Source: JBJXHN01 sp046233135 (GTDB lineage Bacteria; Pseudomonadota; Alphaproteobacteria; Rhodospirillales; Rhodospirillaceae). Taken from it: a DNA stretch of 64,000 bases. Below the pieces are notes generated by a model. The model searched no databases. It was not told the DNA's origin and saw only the letters and a program-made list of their open reading frames with translations. The position numbers and the translations under genes were made by a program. This document shows, one piece after another, positions 25,790 through 35,989 of the stretch. Position 1 is the stretch's first letter; the number at the start of each line of letters is the position of its first letter. The DNA is taken from NCBI GenBank assembly GCA_046233135.1, contig JBJXHN010000010.1, positions 62,001 through 126,000 of the forward strand, given 5' to 3'.

Positions 25790-25967
25790 GGAGGAAGGGC
25801 CTCCCTTGCCTTAGTGGTCGTCGGACGGGTGGACCGCCTGACGGGGTCATCGGTCGGAGACTGACCTTCTGGCCAATCGGAAGATCAACGAACGACAGCA
25901 GCTATGGTAGCATAAAAAGACTGACGGATTGATTGCTTGCGACGGAATCCACCCAAAGGAAGCCACG

Positions 25968-27059
25968 ATGTCCGTTTCCCATCACCCGTCCTCCGCCCAT
26001 CCCGCCCGCTGGTGGCATGCACTGGAGGGTAGTGACAAGCTGTGCTGTGATCTTTGTCCTCGCCTGTGCAAGGTGGGTCCGGGGCAGCGGGGCCTGTGCT
26101 TCGTGCGGGCCAATCAGGACGGGCGGATGGTGCTGACCACCTGGGGGCGTTCCTCGGGGTTTTGTATCGATCCCATCGAAAAGAAGCCGCTCAATCATTT
26201 TCTTCCAGGAACGCCGGTGCTGAGCTTCGGCACGGCGGGCTGCAATCTGACCTGCGCCTTCTGCCAGAACTGGGATATTTCCAAGGCCCGCGAGGTGGAC
26301 CGCCTGAACAGTGTGGCCACGCCGGAGATGATCGCCGGCGCGGCCCGGCAGACCGGCTGTGCCTCGGTGGCATTCACCTATAACGATCCGGTGATCATGC
26401 TGGAATACGCCCTGGACGTGGCCGAGGCCTGCCACGCCGTCGGGGTGCGCGCGGTGGCGGTGACGGCAGGCTATGTCGAGCCCGGCGCGCGGGAGGAATT
26501 CTTCTCGGGCATGGATGCGGCCAATGTGGACCTGAAGGCCTTCACCGATGGCTTCTACCGCAAGCTGGCCACGGCCCGGCTGGAGCCGGTGCTGGATACG
26601 TTGCGGTACTTGTGTACGCGGACCCCGGTGTGGACCGAGATCACCACCCTTCTGATCCCCGGACAGAACGATAGCGACGGGGAACTGCGGGACCTGTCGG
26701 TCTTTGTGCGCGACGAGCTGGGGGCGGAAGTGCCGATACATTTCAGCGCCTTCCATCCGGACTACCGCATGCGCGACCTGCCCCGCACCCCGCCGGAGAC
26801 CCTGCGCCGGGCGCGTGCCATCGCGCTGGAGGCGGGGCTGAAGCATGTGTATGTGGGCAATGTGCACGACCCGGAGGCCGACAGCACCTATTGCACCGGC
26901 TGCGGCCAGGCGGTGATCGAGCGGGACTGGTACGACCTGGGCGCCTACCGCCTGGACGACGCCGGCCGCTGCCGGGGATGCGGCACGACCCTGGCCGGAG
27001 TGTTCGACGGTCCGGCGGGGACCTGGGGCCGGAAACGGCAGCCGGTGCGGTTCGGGTGA
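25968..27059 (+). CDS. amrS: AmmeMemoRadiSam system radical SAM enzyme
   Basis: A 363-residue radical SAM enzyme of the PflA-like AmrS group. The 4Fe-4S motif is CNLTCAFC (Cys92, Cys96, Cys99). Ahead of it are clustered cysteines, CCDLCPRLC and RGLC (about 26-44), typical of the group, and the C-terminus holds two further CxxC pairs (CTGCG, CRGCG), suggesting a zinc ribbon. The family is thought to be a glycyl-radical-activase relative with unknown target. The ATG at 25968 is preceded by AAAGGA; an in-frame start at 25929 is less likely. It diverges from the Memo and AMMECR1 genes, completing the trio. Confidence 0.94.
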   Translation: MSVSHHPSSAHPARWWHALEGSDKLCCDLCPRLCKVGPGQRGLCFVRANQDGRMVLTTWGRSSGFCIDPIEKKPLNHFLPGTPVLSFGTAGCNLTCAFCQNWDISKAREVDRLNSVATPEMIAGAARQTGCASVAFTYNDPVIMLEYALDVAEACHAVGVRAVAVTAGYVEPGAREEFFSGMDAANVDLKAFTDGFYRKLATARLEPVLDTLRYLCTRTPVWTEITTLLIPGQNDSDGELRDLSVFVRDELGAEVPIHFSAFHPDYRMRDLPRTPPETLRRARAIALEAGLKHVYVGNVHDPEADSTYCTGCGQAVIERDWYDLGAYRLDDAGRCRGCGTTLAGVFDGPAGTWGRKRQPVRFG

Positions 27060-27144
27060 GGGGTGTAGATGCGCAAGATCCGGGCTGCCCGTCGGGGCAG
27101 CGCCTGTCAGGGTGGCCGGTCTCTAGGATCGGGGAGGGTCTGTT

Positions 27145-27411
27145 ATGGATGTGCCAAGGAAAACGGGATTCGTTACGGAGGCAGAGCGCCTCGAGGCCGT
27201 GCGGCGGCGGGATGTAACCGCAGATGCAGTTTTTTGGTACGGGGTGGTAACGACCGGTGTTTTCTGCCGCCCATCCTGCCCCTCTCGTCCGGCATTGGCG
27301 AAGAACATACGATTCTTCGACAGCCCGGAAGAGGCGCGGGCAGCGGGGTTCCGTCCCTGCAAAGGGTGCAAGGGCGAAGTGAAAATGTCTGGGGTTAACG
27401 GAGGCGGTTGA
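27145..27411 (+). CDS. stand-alone Ada metal-binding (methylphosphotriester sensor) domain
   Basis: An 88-residue protein consisting only of the N-terminal zinc domain of Ada. The four cysteines Cys41, Cys45, Cys72 and Cys75 (FCRPSCPSRP and FRPCKGC) have the same spacing as E. coli Ada Cys38, 42, 69 and 72, where Cys38 takes a methyl group from DNA phosphotriesters. The surrounding VFWYGVVTTGVF and RFFDSPEEARAAGFRP also fit. The AraC-type HTH and the O6-methylguanine methyltransferase domain are absent and no remnants follow before the next gene. A GGGAGGG ribosome site 8 bases before the ATG argues for an expressed gene, not a decayed one. Confidence 0.85.
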   Translation: MDVPRKTGFVTEAERLEAVRRRDVTADAVFWYGVVTTGVFCRPSCPSRPALAKNIRFFDSPEEARAAGFRPCKGCKGEVKMSGVNGGG

Positions 27412-27416
27412 GGGGC

Positions 27417-28445
27417 TTAATACGCCCGCTCGATACAGAAATCGATGATCCCCGCCAGCGCGGCCTTGGCCGCATTGTCGGGGAAGACCTCCAGGGCTGC
27501 ATGGGCGGCGGCGCCGTAGTCGCGGGCGCGGTTTACCGTGGCGGTCAGGGTGTCGTACTTGCGCATCAGCTCCATCGCCCGCGCAAGATCCGCCCCGTTC
27601 TCGTCCATTTCCTGCTCTTCCAGGCAGCGGCGCCAGAAGGCCTGCTCCTCTTCATTCCCTTGCGCAAAGGCCAGGATCACCGGCAGGGTCATCTTGCCGT
27701 CGGCGAAATCATCCCCCACGGTCTTGCCCAGTTCCTGCTGCTTGGCCGAATAGTCCAGGTAGTCGTCCACGAGCTGGAAGGCGATTCCCAGGTTCATGCC
27801 ATAGGCGTCGAGCGCCTCGGCCTCTTCCGTCGGGCGGTCGGCCACCACCGCGCCGATGCGGCAGGCGGCGGCGAACAGCTGGGCGGTCTTGCCGCGAATG
27901 ACTTCGAGATATTGGTCTTCCGTGGTCTCCAGGTCGTTGGCGGTGATCAACTGATGCACCTCGCCCTCGGCGATCACCGAGGAGGCGTGGGAGAGGATCC
28001 GCAGAACCTCCAGCGATCCGTCCTCGACCATCAGTTCGAAAGAACGGGAGAACAGGAAGTCGCCGACCAGCACGCTGGCCTTGTTGCCCCAGACCGCGTT
28101 GGCGCTGTCCCGCCCCCGGCGCAGCAGGCTTTCGTCCACCACGTCGTCGTGCAGCAGGGTGGCGGTGTGGATGAACTCCACGCAGGCCGCCAGGGCGCAG
28201 TGACGCTCCCCATCCTCGTAGCCGCACAGCCTGGCGGAGGCCAGGGTTAACAAGGGGCGCAAGCGCTTGCCGCCGGCGGCCACCAGGTGGCCCGCCAGCT
28301 GCGGGATCAGGGCGACGGGGCTGTGCATGCGCGCCACGATCATCTCGTTGACGCGTCCGAGGTCCGGCCCGACCACCTCGATCAAGGCATCCAGAGCGGA
28401 GGTGCCGCCTTCGGGCAACTTTTGCGGATTGACGATGTTGGCCAA
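27417..28445 (-). CDS. ispB: octaprenyl/decaprenyl diphosphate synthase
   Basis: A trans-polyprenyl diphosphate synthase that builds the side chain of ubiquinone from IPP. Both aspartate-rich motifs are present: LLHDDVVDES and QLVDDYLDY. GGKRLRPLLTLA, GNKASVLVGDFLFSR and GKMTLPVI are typical of the long-chain class. The frame is open to 28586, but family alignment begins at about SALDALIEVVGPDLGRVN, so the start is placed at TTG 28445 (342 residues), with AGGT 8 bases upstream; this start is uncertain. Its stop lies 5 bp from the end of the convergent Ada-domain gene. It diverges from a DUF2007 gene, an arrangement seen in other alphaproteobacteria. Confidence 0.92.
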   Translation of the reverse strand: MANIVNPQKLPEGGTSALDALIEVVGPDLGRVNEMIVARMHSPVALIPQLAGHLVAAGGKRLRPLLTLASARLCGYEDGERHCALAACVEFIHTATLLHDDVVDESLLRRGRDSANAVWGNKASVLVGDFLFSRSFELMVEDGSLEVLRILSHASSVIAEGEVHQLITANDLETTEDQYLEVIRGKTAQLFAAACRIGAVVADRPTEEAEALDAYGMNLGIAFQLVDDYLDYSAKQQELGKTVGDDFADGKMTLPVILAFAQGNEEEQAFWRRCLEEQEMDENGADLARAMELMRKYDTLTATVNRARDYGAAAHAALEVFPDNAAKAALAGIIDFCIERAY

Positions 28446-28653
28446 GGCCTTACCTGATCCCAGAATGAAGGTGCGAGCGGACCGGCCGATCACACACGAA
28501 AAAGCAGCGCCGACTTTCGCCAGCGCACGAGCGCGGCGAGAATAGGTGCGGCGCATCCTGCCGGTCAAGCCGCACCGCCGAAGCAATCGTCCGAGGCCGC
28601 CTTTTCAGGAAACCTCGGGGCGGATACCACGGGATAATGGCAAGGGTCCCATC

Positions 28654-28884
28654 ATGCTGGAATTGACCACGAGCGACGACCCCGTATTCTTGTCCTGGCT
28701 GATGAGCCGGTTGGCCGAGGAAGGAATCGCGGCCATGGTCTTTGACGAACACACCAGCGCGGCCCTGGCCGGCCTGCTGGGAACCGTGCGCTGCCGGGTG
28801 ATGGTCGACGAAGACCATCTGGCCCGCGCCCGCCTGATTCTGCGTGAAGCCCCAGAGCCCAACCGGCCGGAAACCGGCATGTAG
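28654..28884 (+). CDS. DUF2007 domain protein
   Basis: A 76-residue protein formed by one DUF2007 (putative signal-transducing) domain: MLELTTSDDPVFLSWLMSRL, then GIAAMVFDEHTSAALAGLLG and a VRCRVMVDEDHLARA end. The family has a small ferredoxin-like fold and no assigned function; it is often found between ispB and a tRNA methyltransferase in alphaproteobacteria, as here. The ATG at 28654 matches the family start; an upstream in-frame ATG at 28546 would add 36 basic, low-complexity residues. Confidence 0.85.
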   Translation: MLELTTSDDPVFLSWLMSRLAEEGIAAMVFDEHTSAALAGLLGTVRCRVMVDEDHLARARLILREAPEPNRPETGM

Positions 28885-28946
28885 GACGCCAGCCGGAGGC
28901 CGCGACGATCGAGAGATGCGTAATATAAATGCAATGAAGCGGAGCC

Positions 28947-29735
28947 ATGCCCGAGCGCGGTGCCACACCTGAGACCTCTCCCGAGCCCGAAGCCCGGCCG
29001 GAACCCGATTCCCTGCTGGGCGGGCTGGTGCGGCTGTATCAGCCCCTGGCCGGCTATCGCGCGGCCATCGATCCGGTGCTGCTGGCCGCCGCCCTGACCC
29101 CCCGCCCGGGAGAGCGGGTGCTGGACGTGGGCAGCGGCACGGGGGCGGCGCTGCTGTGCCTGGCCGCCCGCTGCCCGCAGGCCGATGTGACGGGGCTGGA
29201 GATGGAACCCACCCATGCCGCCCTGGCCAGGCGGTCCATCGCCCTGAACGGCCTGGAGTCGCGCTGCCGCATGATCCTGGGCGACCTCGGTGCTCCGCCG
29301 CCGGGTCTGGCCGCTCCCTTCGATGCGGTGATCACCAACCCGCCCTATATGCCCGGCGGCTCGCCGCCGCCCGACGCGGCCAAGGCCGGGGCGGTGATCG
29401 AAAGCCTGCCCCTGTCCGCCTGGCTGGCCTTCTCGCTGCGGCTGCTGAAGCCCAAGGGGCGGCTGGTGATGGTGCACCGGGCCGACAGACTCGACGCGTT
29501 GCTGGGCGGTCTGGCCGGCCGGGCGGGCGAAGTGGTGGTGCTGCCGCTGCATCCCCGCCCCGGCCGTCCGGCCAGCCGGGTCCTGGTACGCGCCCGCAAG
29601 GGGGTGCGCGGTCCGGCGGTCCTGTTGCCGGGCCTGATCCTGCATGAACAGGACAGCCATCGGTATGCGCCGGCGGTGGAAGCGGTGCTGCGCCATGCGG
29701 CCGCCCTTGACCTGGAGCCCCCAGGCCGGGGATAA
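28947..29735 (+). CDS. tRNA1(Val) (adenine-37-N6)-methyltransferase family protein
   Basis: A 262-residue class I SAM-dependent methyltransferase. Motif I is LDVGSGTGAALLCLAARC, and the N6-adenine signature ITNPPYMPGG lies at about 128-138. The DSLLGGLVRLYQPLAGYRAAIDPVLLAA start is typical of the TrmN6/YfiC group, so the likely target is A37 of tRNA-Val, although RNA specificity cannot be told from the sequence alone. The N-terminal 20 residues are proline- and glutamate-rich. It is followed by a small membrane protein gene 9 bp downstream. Confidence 0.88.
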   Translation: MPERGATPETSPEPEARPEPDSLLGGLVRLYQPLAGYRAAIDPVLLAAALTPRPGERVLDVGSGTGAALLCLAARCPQADVTGLEMEPTHAALARRSIALNGLESRCRMILGDLGAPPPGLAAPFDAVITNPPYMPGGSPPPDAAKAGAVIESLPLSAWLAFSLRLLKPKGRLVMVHRADRLDALLGGLAGRAGEVVVLPLHPRPGRPASRVLVRARKGVRGPAVLLPGLILHEQDSHRYAPAVEAVLRHAAALDLEPPGRG

Positions 29736-29744
29736 CCTATCGTC

Positions 29745-30029
29745 ATGTTGACCAAGTTCCTCTTCACCGTGGCCGTGGTGGTCGGCGTCTGGGCCTTTTT
29801 CCGGATGCTTGCCCGCCGGGGCCAGGGGCAAACCCCCTCCCGCAACGCCGCCAAGGCAGCGGAGGATGCCGTGCGGGCACGCATGGCCAAGCGCGGTACG
29901 GCCGCGTCTCCGCGCGATGACGCGGATGCGCCGGTGGAAGACCTCGCCCGCTGCCCCAGCTGTGGTGTCTTCGTGGTGCCCGGCACCACCTGCCAATGCG
30001 GCTACCCCGTCCCCTCCAACAAGGGCTGA
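29745..30029 (+). CDS. small membrane protein with C-terminal zinc-ribbon-like motif
   Basis: Unrecognised 94-residue protein. It has one N-terminal membrane helix (residues 4-20, FLFTVAVVVGVWAFFRM), a basic and alanine-rich linker, and at the C-terminus two cysteine pairs (CPSCG at about 71 and CQCG at about 84), spaced like a small zinc ribbon. It resembles the short PP0621-type proteins found beside tRNA or cell-envelope genes. Topology by the positive-inside rule (the RRGQGQ segment follows the helix) places the ribbon in the cytoplasm. It is 9 bp after the methyltransferase and probably co-transcribed. Confidence 0.7.
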   Translation: MLTKFLFTVAVVVGVWAFFRMLARRGQGQTPSRNAAKAAEDAVRARMAKRGTAASPRDDADAPVEDLARCPSCGVFVVPGTTCQCGYPVPSNKG

Positions 30030-30105
30030 GAGGCCTGATCCCCGGGGTGTCGGGTAACATCGTTCAAGGGTTGGAAAATCGCCCGGACCTGCGCCGGAAG
30101 CGCGG

Positions 30106-30134
30106 TTGACCCGCACGGGGTCGCCCGCTAGCTT
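30106..30134 (+). promoter_or_regulatory. candidate sigma-70 promoter for glyQS
   Basis: TTGACC (30106-30111) and TAGCTT (30129-30134) are separated by 17 bp and lie 44-72 bp upstream of the glyQ ATG. The -35 element matches the alphaproteobacterial housekeeping TTGAC core well; the -10 is weaker. Confidence 0.5.
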
Positions 30135-30177
30135 TCCCCACCCTTTCCCTGCGGCAATCCTTCCGGACCCAAAACGC

Positions 30178-31152
30178 ATGGCCGAAAAACCGAGTTTCCA
30201 GTCCCTTATCCTGCGTCTCCAGCAGTTCTGGGCAGACAAGGGATGCGTCATCCTGCAGCCCTACGACATGGAAGTGGGCGCCGGCACCTTCCATCCCGCC
30301 ACCACCCTGCGCGCGCTGGGGCCGGAACCGTGGAACGCCGCCTATGTGCAGCCCTCCCGCCGGCCCACCGACGGCCGCTATGGCGAGAACCCCAACCGCC
30401 TGCAACATTATTACCAGTTCCAGGTGATCATGAAGCCCTCGCCCCCCGATCCCCAGGCGCTGTACCTGGACTCGTTGCGCGCCCTGGGCATCGATCCGCT
30501 GCTGCACGACATCCGCTTTGTCGAAGACGACTGGGAAAGCCCGACCCTGGGTGCCTGGGGCCTGGGCTGGGAAGTCTGGTGCGACGGCATGGAAGTCACC
30601 CAGTTCACCTATTTCCAGCAGGTGGGCGGCTTCGATTGCGACCCCGTGGCCGTCGAGCTGACCTACGGCCTGGAGCGTCTGATCATGTACATCCAGGGGG
30701 TGGAGAACGTCTACGACCTGGATTACAACGGCGCGGGCGTGTCCTACGGCGACGTCTTCCTGCAGTCCGAGCGGGAATATTCCGCCCATAACTTCGAACA
30801 TGCCGATACCGAGGCCCTGCTGCGCCACTTCACCGATGCGGAGAAGGAATGCCAGGCCCTGGTGGCGGCCAAGCTGCCCCTGCCGGCCTATGACCAATGC
30901 ATCAAGGCCAGCCACCGCTTCAACCTGCTCGACGCCCGCGGGGTGATCTCGGTGACCGAACGCGCCGCCTATATCGCCCGGGTGCGTGCCTTGGCGAAGG
31001 CCTGCTGCGCCGCCTGGCTGGAGAGTCGGGGCCACGGTCCCGAAGGGGATCAAGCGGGCCACGGTCCCGAAGGGGATCAAGCGGGCCACGGTCCCGAAGG
31101 GGACCAAGCGGGCCACGGTCCCGAAGGCAGCACCGACGGCGGGGAGGGCTGA
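30178..31152 (+). CDS. glyQ: glycine-tRNA ligase alpha subunit, with repetitive C-terminal tail
   Basis: The alpha subunit of the bacterial (alpha-beta)2 glycyl-tRNA synthetase, which activates glycine. The family start SFQSLILRLQQFWADKGC, then PYDMEVGAGTFHP, QPSRRPTDGRYGENPNR and QVGGFDCDPVAVELTYGLERL are all intact. The conserved enzyme ends at about residue 284; the rest is a tail of three GHGPEGDQA units plus a partial fourth, encoded by a 27-bp minisatellite, and a short GSTDGGEG end. This tail is not part of the catalytic fold and makes the protein (324 residues) longer than usual. glyS starts 4 bp after the stop. The ATG at 30178 is set by family alignment. Confidence 0.96.
   Translation: MAEKPSFQSLILRLQQFWADKGCVILQPYDMEVGAGTFHPATTLRALGPEPWNAAYVQPSRRPTDGRYGENPNRLQHYYQFQVIMKPSPPDPQALYLDSLRALGIDPLLHDIRFVEDDWESPTLGAWGLGWEVWCDGMEVTQFTYFQQVGGFDCDPVAVELTYGLERLIMYIQGVENVYDLDYNGAGVSYGDVFLQSEREYSAHNFEHADTEALLRHFTDAEKECQALVAAKLPLPAYDQCIKASHRFNLLDARGVISVTERAAYIARVRALAKACCAAWLESRGHGPEGDQAGHGPEGDQAGHGPEGDQAGHGPEGSTDGGEG
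31030..31128. repeat. 27-bp in-frame minisatellite in glyQ
   Basis: Units start at 31030, 31057 and 31084, with a partial unit (18 matching bases) at 31111. The first two units are identical, and the third differs by one base (GGATC to GGACC). Each unit begins GGCCACGGTCCCGAAGG and encodes GHGPEGDQA in glyQ. The near-identity shows recent slippage or unequal exchange. Confidence 0.95.
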
Positions 31153-31156
31153 GGTC

Positions 31157-33307
31157 ATGGCCAAGTTGTTCCTGGAACTGTTCTCCGAAGAGATTCCCGC
31201 CCGCATGCAGGAAAAGGCGGCCGCCGATCTGCTGCGTCTGGTGACCGACGGTCTGAAGGATGCCGGGCTGGAGTATGCCGACGCCCAGGCCCATGTGACC
31301 CCCCGCCGGCTGATGGTGGCGATCAGCGGTCTGCCCAAGGCCCAGCCCGACGTGCGCGAAGAACGGCGCGGTCCCAAGGCCGATGCGCCGGAAAAGGCCG
31401 TAGCCGGCTTCCTCGGCTCGGTTGGTCTGACCCGGGATCAGGTGGAAACCCGCGAAACCCCGAAGGGACCGTTCCTGTTCGCGGTGATCGAACACAAGGG
31501 GCGTCCCTCGGCCGAGGTGCTACCCGAGCTGGTGGCCAAGGCCATCCTGGCGCTGCCCTGGCCCAAGTCCATGCGCTGGTCGACGAACCAGGGAGCCTGG
31601 GTGCGGCCGCTGCATTCCATTATCGCCCTGTTCGACGGAACGCCGCTGGCCGGCGGCCTGAGCCTGGGCCGCACGACGGCGTCCGGGGCGGCCGTGCCGG
31701 TCACCTATGTGGCAGACCCGGCGAGCGTCCCCGACGGCGTCAAGGTGCTGGCCTTTGGTGATACCACCCGGGGTCACCGGTTTCTCGCCCCCGAGCCCTT
31801 CGCGGTGCGGGACTTCGCCGGCTACAAGGACGCCCTGCGGGCCGCCAAGGTGGTGCTGGACCGGGACGAACGACGGGCGACGATCGTCGCCGGCCTGGGT
31901 GCCCTGGCCGCCGGTGCCGGTCTGGTGGTCAAGGACGACCCCGGCCTGCTGTCCGAGGTCACCGGTCTGGTGGAATGGCCGGTGCCGCTGATGGGCCGCA
32001 TCGACGACGCCTTCATGGACGTGCCGCCGGAGGTGCTGACCACCTCCATGCGCAGCCACCAGAAGTACTTCTCGCTGGAAACGGCGGATGGTGCGCTGGC
32101 GCCGCGCTTCATCGCCGTTGCCAATATCGAGACCGCCGACGACGGCGCGCGGATCATTGCCGGCAACGAACGGGTGCTGCGCGCCCGTCTGTCGGATGCC
32201 AAGTTCTTCTGGGACCAGGACCGGGCGAAGCCGCTGGCCGACCGGGTCGCCGACCTGGGCGCGCGGATCTTCCACGCCCGCCTGGGCACGGACCTGGAAA
32301 AGGTGGACCGGGTGCGGGCGCTGGCCGCCGATCTGGCCGGGGTGGTGCCCGGAGCCGACAGGGTGCTGGTGGACCGGGCGGCCCTGCTGGCCAAGGCCGA
32401 TCTGGTGACCGGCATGGTCGGCGAGTTCCCAGAACTTCAGGGGCTGATGGGCCGCTATTACGCCCTGCACGACGGCGAAGACGCCGTGGTGGCCGATGCC
32501 ATCCGCGACCACTACAGCCCGGTGGGGCCGACCGATGCCTGCCCGACCGCGCCGGTCAGCCTGTGCGTGGCGCTCGCCGACAAGCTCGATACCCTGATCG
32601 GCTTCTGGCTGATCGATGAAAAGCCCACCGGCTCCAAGGACCCGTTTGCCTTGCGCCGGGCGGCCCTGGGGGTGATCCGGCTGATCGTCGAGAACGGCCT
32701 GCGGCTGTCGTTGACGGATATCATGGCGGCCCATGCGGGGCGGTATAGCCTGCAAACTGCCGCTTCGGCCGAACAGGTCCTGGCCGACCTGATGGCCTTC
32801 ATTGCCGACCGCCTGAAGGTGCAGCAGCGCGAGCAGGGGGTGCGCCACGATCTGATCGCAGCGATCTTCGACCGCGGCGGCGAGGACGATCTGGTGCGCC
32901 TGCTGGCCCGGGTGGCCGCGCTCAGCGACTTCGTGGGCAGCGACGCTGGGGCGAACATGATCGCCGCCTATCGCCGGGCCATGAACATCGTGCGGATCGA
33001 AGAAAAGAAGGATGGCGCGCCGGTGAGCGGGGACGTCGATCCCGCCCTGTTCGCCCAGGACGAGGAACGCACCCTGGCCGGGGCGTTGGGCGACCTGGAC
33101 GGGCCGATGGCCGAGTCGCTGAAGACCGAGGATTACGCCGGGGCAATGGCCGGTCTTGCCGGCTTGCGCGGTCCGGTGGATGCATTTTTCGACAAGGTGA
33201 CCGTCAACGCCGATGATGCGGCGCTGAGGGCCAACCGCCTTCGTCTGCTCTCCCGTATCGGCGGGGTCATGGGCGCAGTGGCGGACTTCTCAAAAATTGA
33301 GGGATGA
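31157..33307 (+). CDS. glyS: glycine-tRNA ligase beta subunit
   Basis: The 716-residue tRNA-recognising subunit of glycyl-tRNA synthetase. It starts MAKLFLELFSEEIPARM, has PEVLTTSMRSHQKYF and RVLRARLSDAKFFW in the central HD-like core, and ends with the anticodon-binding-like DALR region. The ATG at 31157 is preceded by GAGG overlapping the glyQ stop region. An upstream open frame running through the glyQ repeat is not family-like. It is followed by ppdK after 3 bp. Confidence 0.97.
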   Translation: MAKLFLELFSEEIPARMQEKAAADLLRLVTDGLKDAGLEYADAQAHVTPRRLMVAISGLPKAQPDVREERRGPKADAPEKAVAGFLGSVGLTRDQVETRETPKGPFLFAVIEHKGRPSAEVLPELVAKAILALPWPKSMRWSTNQGAWVRPLHSIIALFDGTPLAGGLSLGRTTASGAAVPVTYVADPASVPDGVKVLAFGDTTRGHRFLAPEPFAVRDFAGYKDALRAAKVVLDRDERRATIVAGLGALAAGAGLVVKDDPGLLSEVTGLVEWPVPLMGRIDDAFMDVPPEVLTTSMRSHQKYFSLETADGALAPRFIAVANIETADDGARIIAGNERVLRARLSDAKFFWDQDRAKPLADRVADLGARIFHARLGTDLEKVDRVRALAADLAGVVPGADRVLVDRAALLAKADLVTGMVGEFPELQGLMGRYYALHDGEDAVVADAIRDHYSPVGPTDACPTAPVSLCVALADKLDTLIGFWLIDEKPTGSKDPFALRRAALGVIRLIVENGLRLSLTDIMAAHAGRYSLQTAASAEQVLADLMAFIADRLKVQQREQGVRHDLIAAIFDRGGEDDLVRLLARVAALSDFVGSDAGANMIAAYRRAMNIVRIEEKKDGAPVSGDVDPALFAQDEERTLAGALGDLDGPMAESLKTEDYAGAMAGLAGLRGPVDAFFDKVTVNADDAALRANRLRLLSRIGGVMGAVADFSKIEG

Positions 33308-33310
33308 CGG

Positions 33311-35983
<2,673 letters not shown>

Positions 35984-35989
35984 GGCGAC

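Noticed and set aside
31030..31128. Possible CRISPR array in glyQ
   Set aside because: The 27-bp units are directly adjacent without spacers and are translated in frame; there are no cas genes.
30986..31156. Upstream start for glyS inside the glyQ repeat
   Set aside because: The extra residues are repeat-encoded and unlike any glycyl-tRNA synthetase; ATG 31157 matches the family.
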